Assembly: GCA_902584685.1 (NCBI GenBank)
Contig: CACIAP010000001.1
Location: 1 to 42,500 of the forward strand
Origin: an uncultured Pelagibacteraceae bacterium
GTDB lineage: Bacteria; Pseudomonadota; Alphaproteobacteria; Pelagibacterales; Pelagibacteraceae
DNA length: 42,500 nt
Direction of reading: 5' to 3'
The position numbers were made by a program, and so were the translations under genes. Below the pieces are notes generated by a model. It searched no databases. It was given only the letters and a program-made list of their open reading frames with translations, and was not told the origin of the DNA. Shown in pieces: positions 41,276 through 42,500 of the stretch; positions within the stretch are counted from its first letter, which is position 1; each line of letters starts with the position of its first letter.

Positions 41276-42500
41276 TAAAAAAAAATTCACTATAATCGGA
41301 GCGGGTCCTTCTGGATTAGCTTGCGCATATACTCTCTCTCAATACGGTCGAGAAATAAAAATTTTTGAAAAATCTGCTTCAATAGGTGGGTTAGCAAAAA
41401 CCTTAAAACATGGAGATTGCATGTATGACATTGGTCCGCATCGTTTTTTTACTCTTAACAAAGAAATAGAGAAGTTTTACCTAAAAATTTTATCAAAGGA
41501 TGCAATAGAGGTAAAAAGATTTACTAGAATATTATTCAAGGGAGAGCTTTTTTCATATCCACTTACTCCTTTTTCCACAATTATAAAGTTGGGGTTTTTA
41601 GACTCGATAAAGATTTTAAAAGATTATTTCATTTCAATATACAATAAAAAAATATTGGGAAAAAAACCCCATAATTTTGAAGATTGGATAATTTTGAATT
41701 TTGGTAGAGAGCTTTATAGAAAATTTTTTAAGACCTATACAGAAAAAGTTTGGGGAATTGATTGTAAAAATATAAGTAAAGATTGGGCTGCCCAAAGGAT
41801 AAAAAATTTAAGTTTTTTAAACGCAATTTTTTCACCAATTATCAAAAAATTTAAAAAAAAAAAGGTAAAAACTTTAGTAGATCAATTTTGGTATCCAAAA
41901 TATGGCGCAGGATCTTTTTATGAAAAAATTAAAAAAAATATTGAGAGCGATAAGGTAAAATTTTTTTTAGAGAATTCTTTGGAAAAAATTTATCATGAAA
42001 ACTTCAACATCACATCAATCAAGGTAAAAAATTCAGACGGAACAAATAATCTAGTATCTGACTTTTATTTTTTTAGCTGCCCTTTCACTGAGGTTTTGGA
42101 AAAAATGGAACCCAAACCACCTACGGATATTGTAAATGCTTGCAATAAGTTAAATTATCGAAATCATATTAGTGTGAAACTTGAAGTACATGGTGATTTA
42201 TTTAAAGATAACTGGATTTATATTCACGACCCCAATTTAAGAATGGCAAGAGTCGCCAATTATATAAATTTTTCGAAAGAAATGTCCCCTAACGGCAAAG
42301 TAAATCCTATCACTGTCGAATATTTTTGTTTTGAAAATGACGAAATATGGAATTCTAATGATGAGGAGCTTATTAAATTAGCGGAAAATGAAATGAGAAT
42401 AGCAAAACTTTTTACTAATGAAGATGTTGTCAAAAAAGGTTTTGTTGAGAGATCAAGGAAAGCATATCCTATTATTGAAATGGGATATGATGAAGAAGTT
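41265..42500 (+). CDS. FAD/NAD(P)-binding amine-oxidase-type oxidoreductase, C-terminally cut by window edge
   Basis: 412 codons are present and the gene continues beyond the right edge. The start is the ATG at 41265, inside the end of the GalE-like gene. FTIIGAGPSGLACAYTLSQYG (about 8-28 in part) is the FAD-binding G-x-G-x-x-G, IFEKSASIGGLAKT binds the ribose, and YDIGPHRFF is the R-x-x-x-D-x-G-x-H block. The stretch NFGRELYRKFFKTYTEKVWGI, then WAAQRIKNL, marks the protoporphyrinogen-oxidase-like family common in sugar islands and distantly related to UDP-galactopyranose mutase. Its place next to galE would fit a sugar ring or redox modification; the substrate is unknown. Confidence 0.82.
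   Translation, partial: MENNKKKFTIIGAGPSGLACAYTLSQYGREIKIFEKSASIGGLAKTLKHGDCMYDIGPHRFFTLNKEIEKFYLKILSKDAIEVKRFTRILFKGELFSYPLTPFSTIIKLGFLDSIKILKDYFISIYNKKILGKKPHNFEDWIILNFGRELYRKFFKTYTEKVWGIDCKNISKDWAAQRIKNLSFLNAIFSPIIKKFKKKKVKTLVDQFWYPKYGAGSFYEKIKKNIESDKVKFFLENSLEKIYHENFNITSIKVKNSDGTNNLVSDFYFFSCPFTEVLEKMEPKPPTDIVNACNKLNYRNHISVKLEVHGDLFKDNWIYIHDPNLRMARVANYINFSKEMSPNGKVNPITVEYFCFENDEIWNSNDEELIKLAENEMRIAKLFTNEDVVKKGFVERSRKAYPIIEMGYDEEV

Noticed and set aside
1-42500. CRISPR array, insertion sequence or prophage
   Set aside because: No regularly spaced repeats, transposase motifs or phage structural genes were seen in reading the window.

Overview
The window is a very AT-rich stretch of an alphaproteobacterial chromosome. 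Extremely low GC, tight gene packing, lysine/isoleucine/asparagine-rich proteins, short spacers and a large cell-surface sugar island beside a few core genes all suggest a SAR11 (Pelagibacterales)-like marine bacterium. This assignment rests on overall character only; no search was possible.

Layout. (1) Positions 1-5522 are core genes. On the minus strand lie mraZ, ftsZ and the 5' part of rsmH (division and cell-wall cluster, with ftsZ unusually between mraZ and rsmH), then rnpB (RNase P RNA) and an AmpD/AmiD-like amidase. On the plus strand lie mlaA, mlaC and a dolichol-phosphate-mannose-synthase-like glycosyltransferase. (2) Positions 5523-6010 hold a gene remnant and two minus-strand tRNAs, one of which (Val, GAC) has a strongly non-canonical elbow. 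(3) Positions 6032-38013 are a long surface-polysaccharide island, mostly on the minus strand, many genes overlapping by 1-11 bases. It holds an O-antigen ligase-like protein, several glycosyltransferases, about seven methyltransferases, two carbamoyltransferases (one with SxtJ-like and DUF5989-like partners), an acyltransferase-3, two SGNH-type proteins, a PglK-like ABC exporter, a surface-carbohydrate protein and a nonulosonic-acid (legionaminic-type) pathway. The pathway genes are a LegB-like dehydratase, LegG/NeuC-like epimerase, LegI/NeuB-like synthase, CMP-sugar synthetase, PtmE-like CBS-nucleotidyltransferase and a GNAT. Next to them are a class III aminotransferase, an SDR, a NodB-type deacetylase and an arginine-type amidinotransferase. 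(4) Positions 38014-38976 hold regulators: a NusG/RfaH-like antiterminator and an EPS-type MarR regulator behind a striking pair of identical palindromes. (5) Positions 38977-42500 run on the plus strand: a polytopic membrane protein, a GalE-like epimerase and a truncated FAD-dependent oxidoreductase.

How the parts fit (inference). The MarR-like and NusG-like proteins would control the minus-strand island that starts just downstream of them. The island would make a nucleotide-activated nonulosonic acid. Glycosyltransferases would assemble a glycan that is decorated by methyl, acyl, carbamoyl and possibly guanidino groups, flipped by the ABC transporter and ligated by the WaaL-like protein. 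No transposase, integrase, CRISPR array or rRNA was seen. The only stretch over 300 bases without a protein gene is 2104-2615 (mraZ promoter plus rnpB). The 289-base stretch 5523-5811 holds the remnant, and the 213-base stretch 37801-38013 holds a possible second one.
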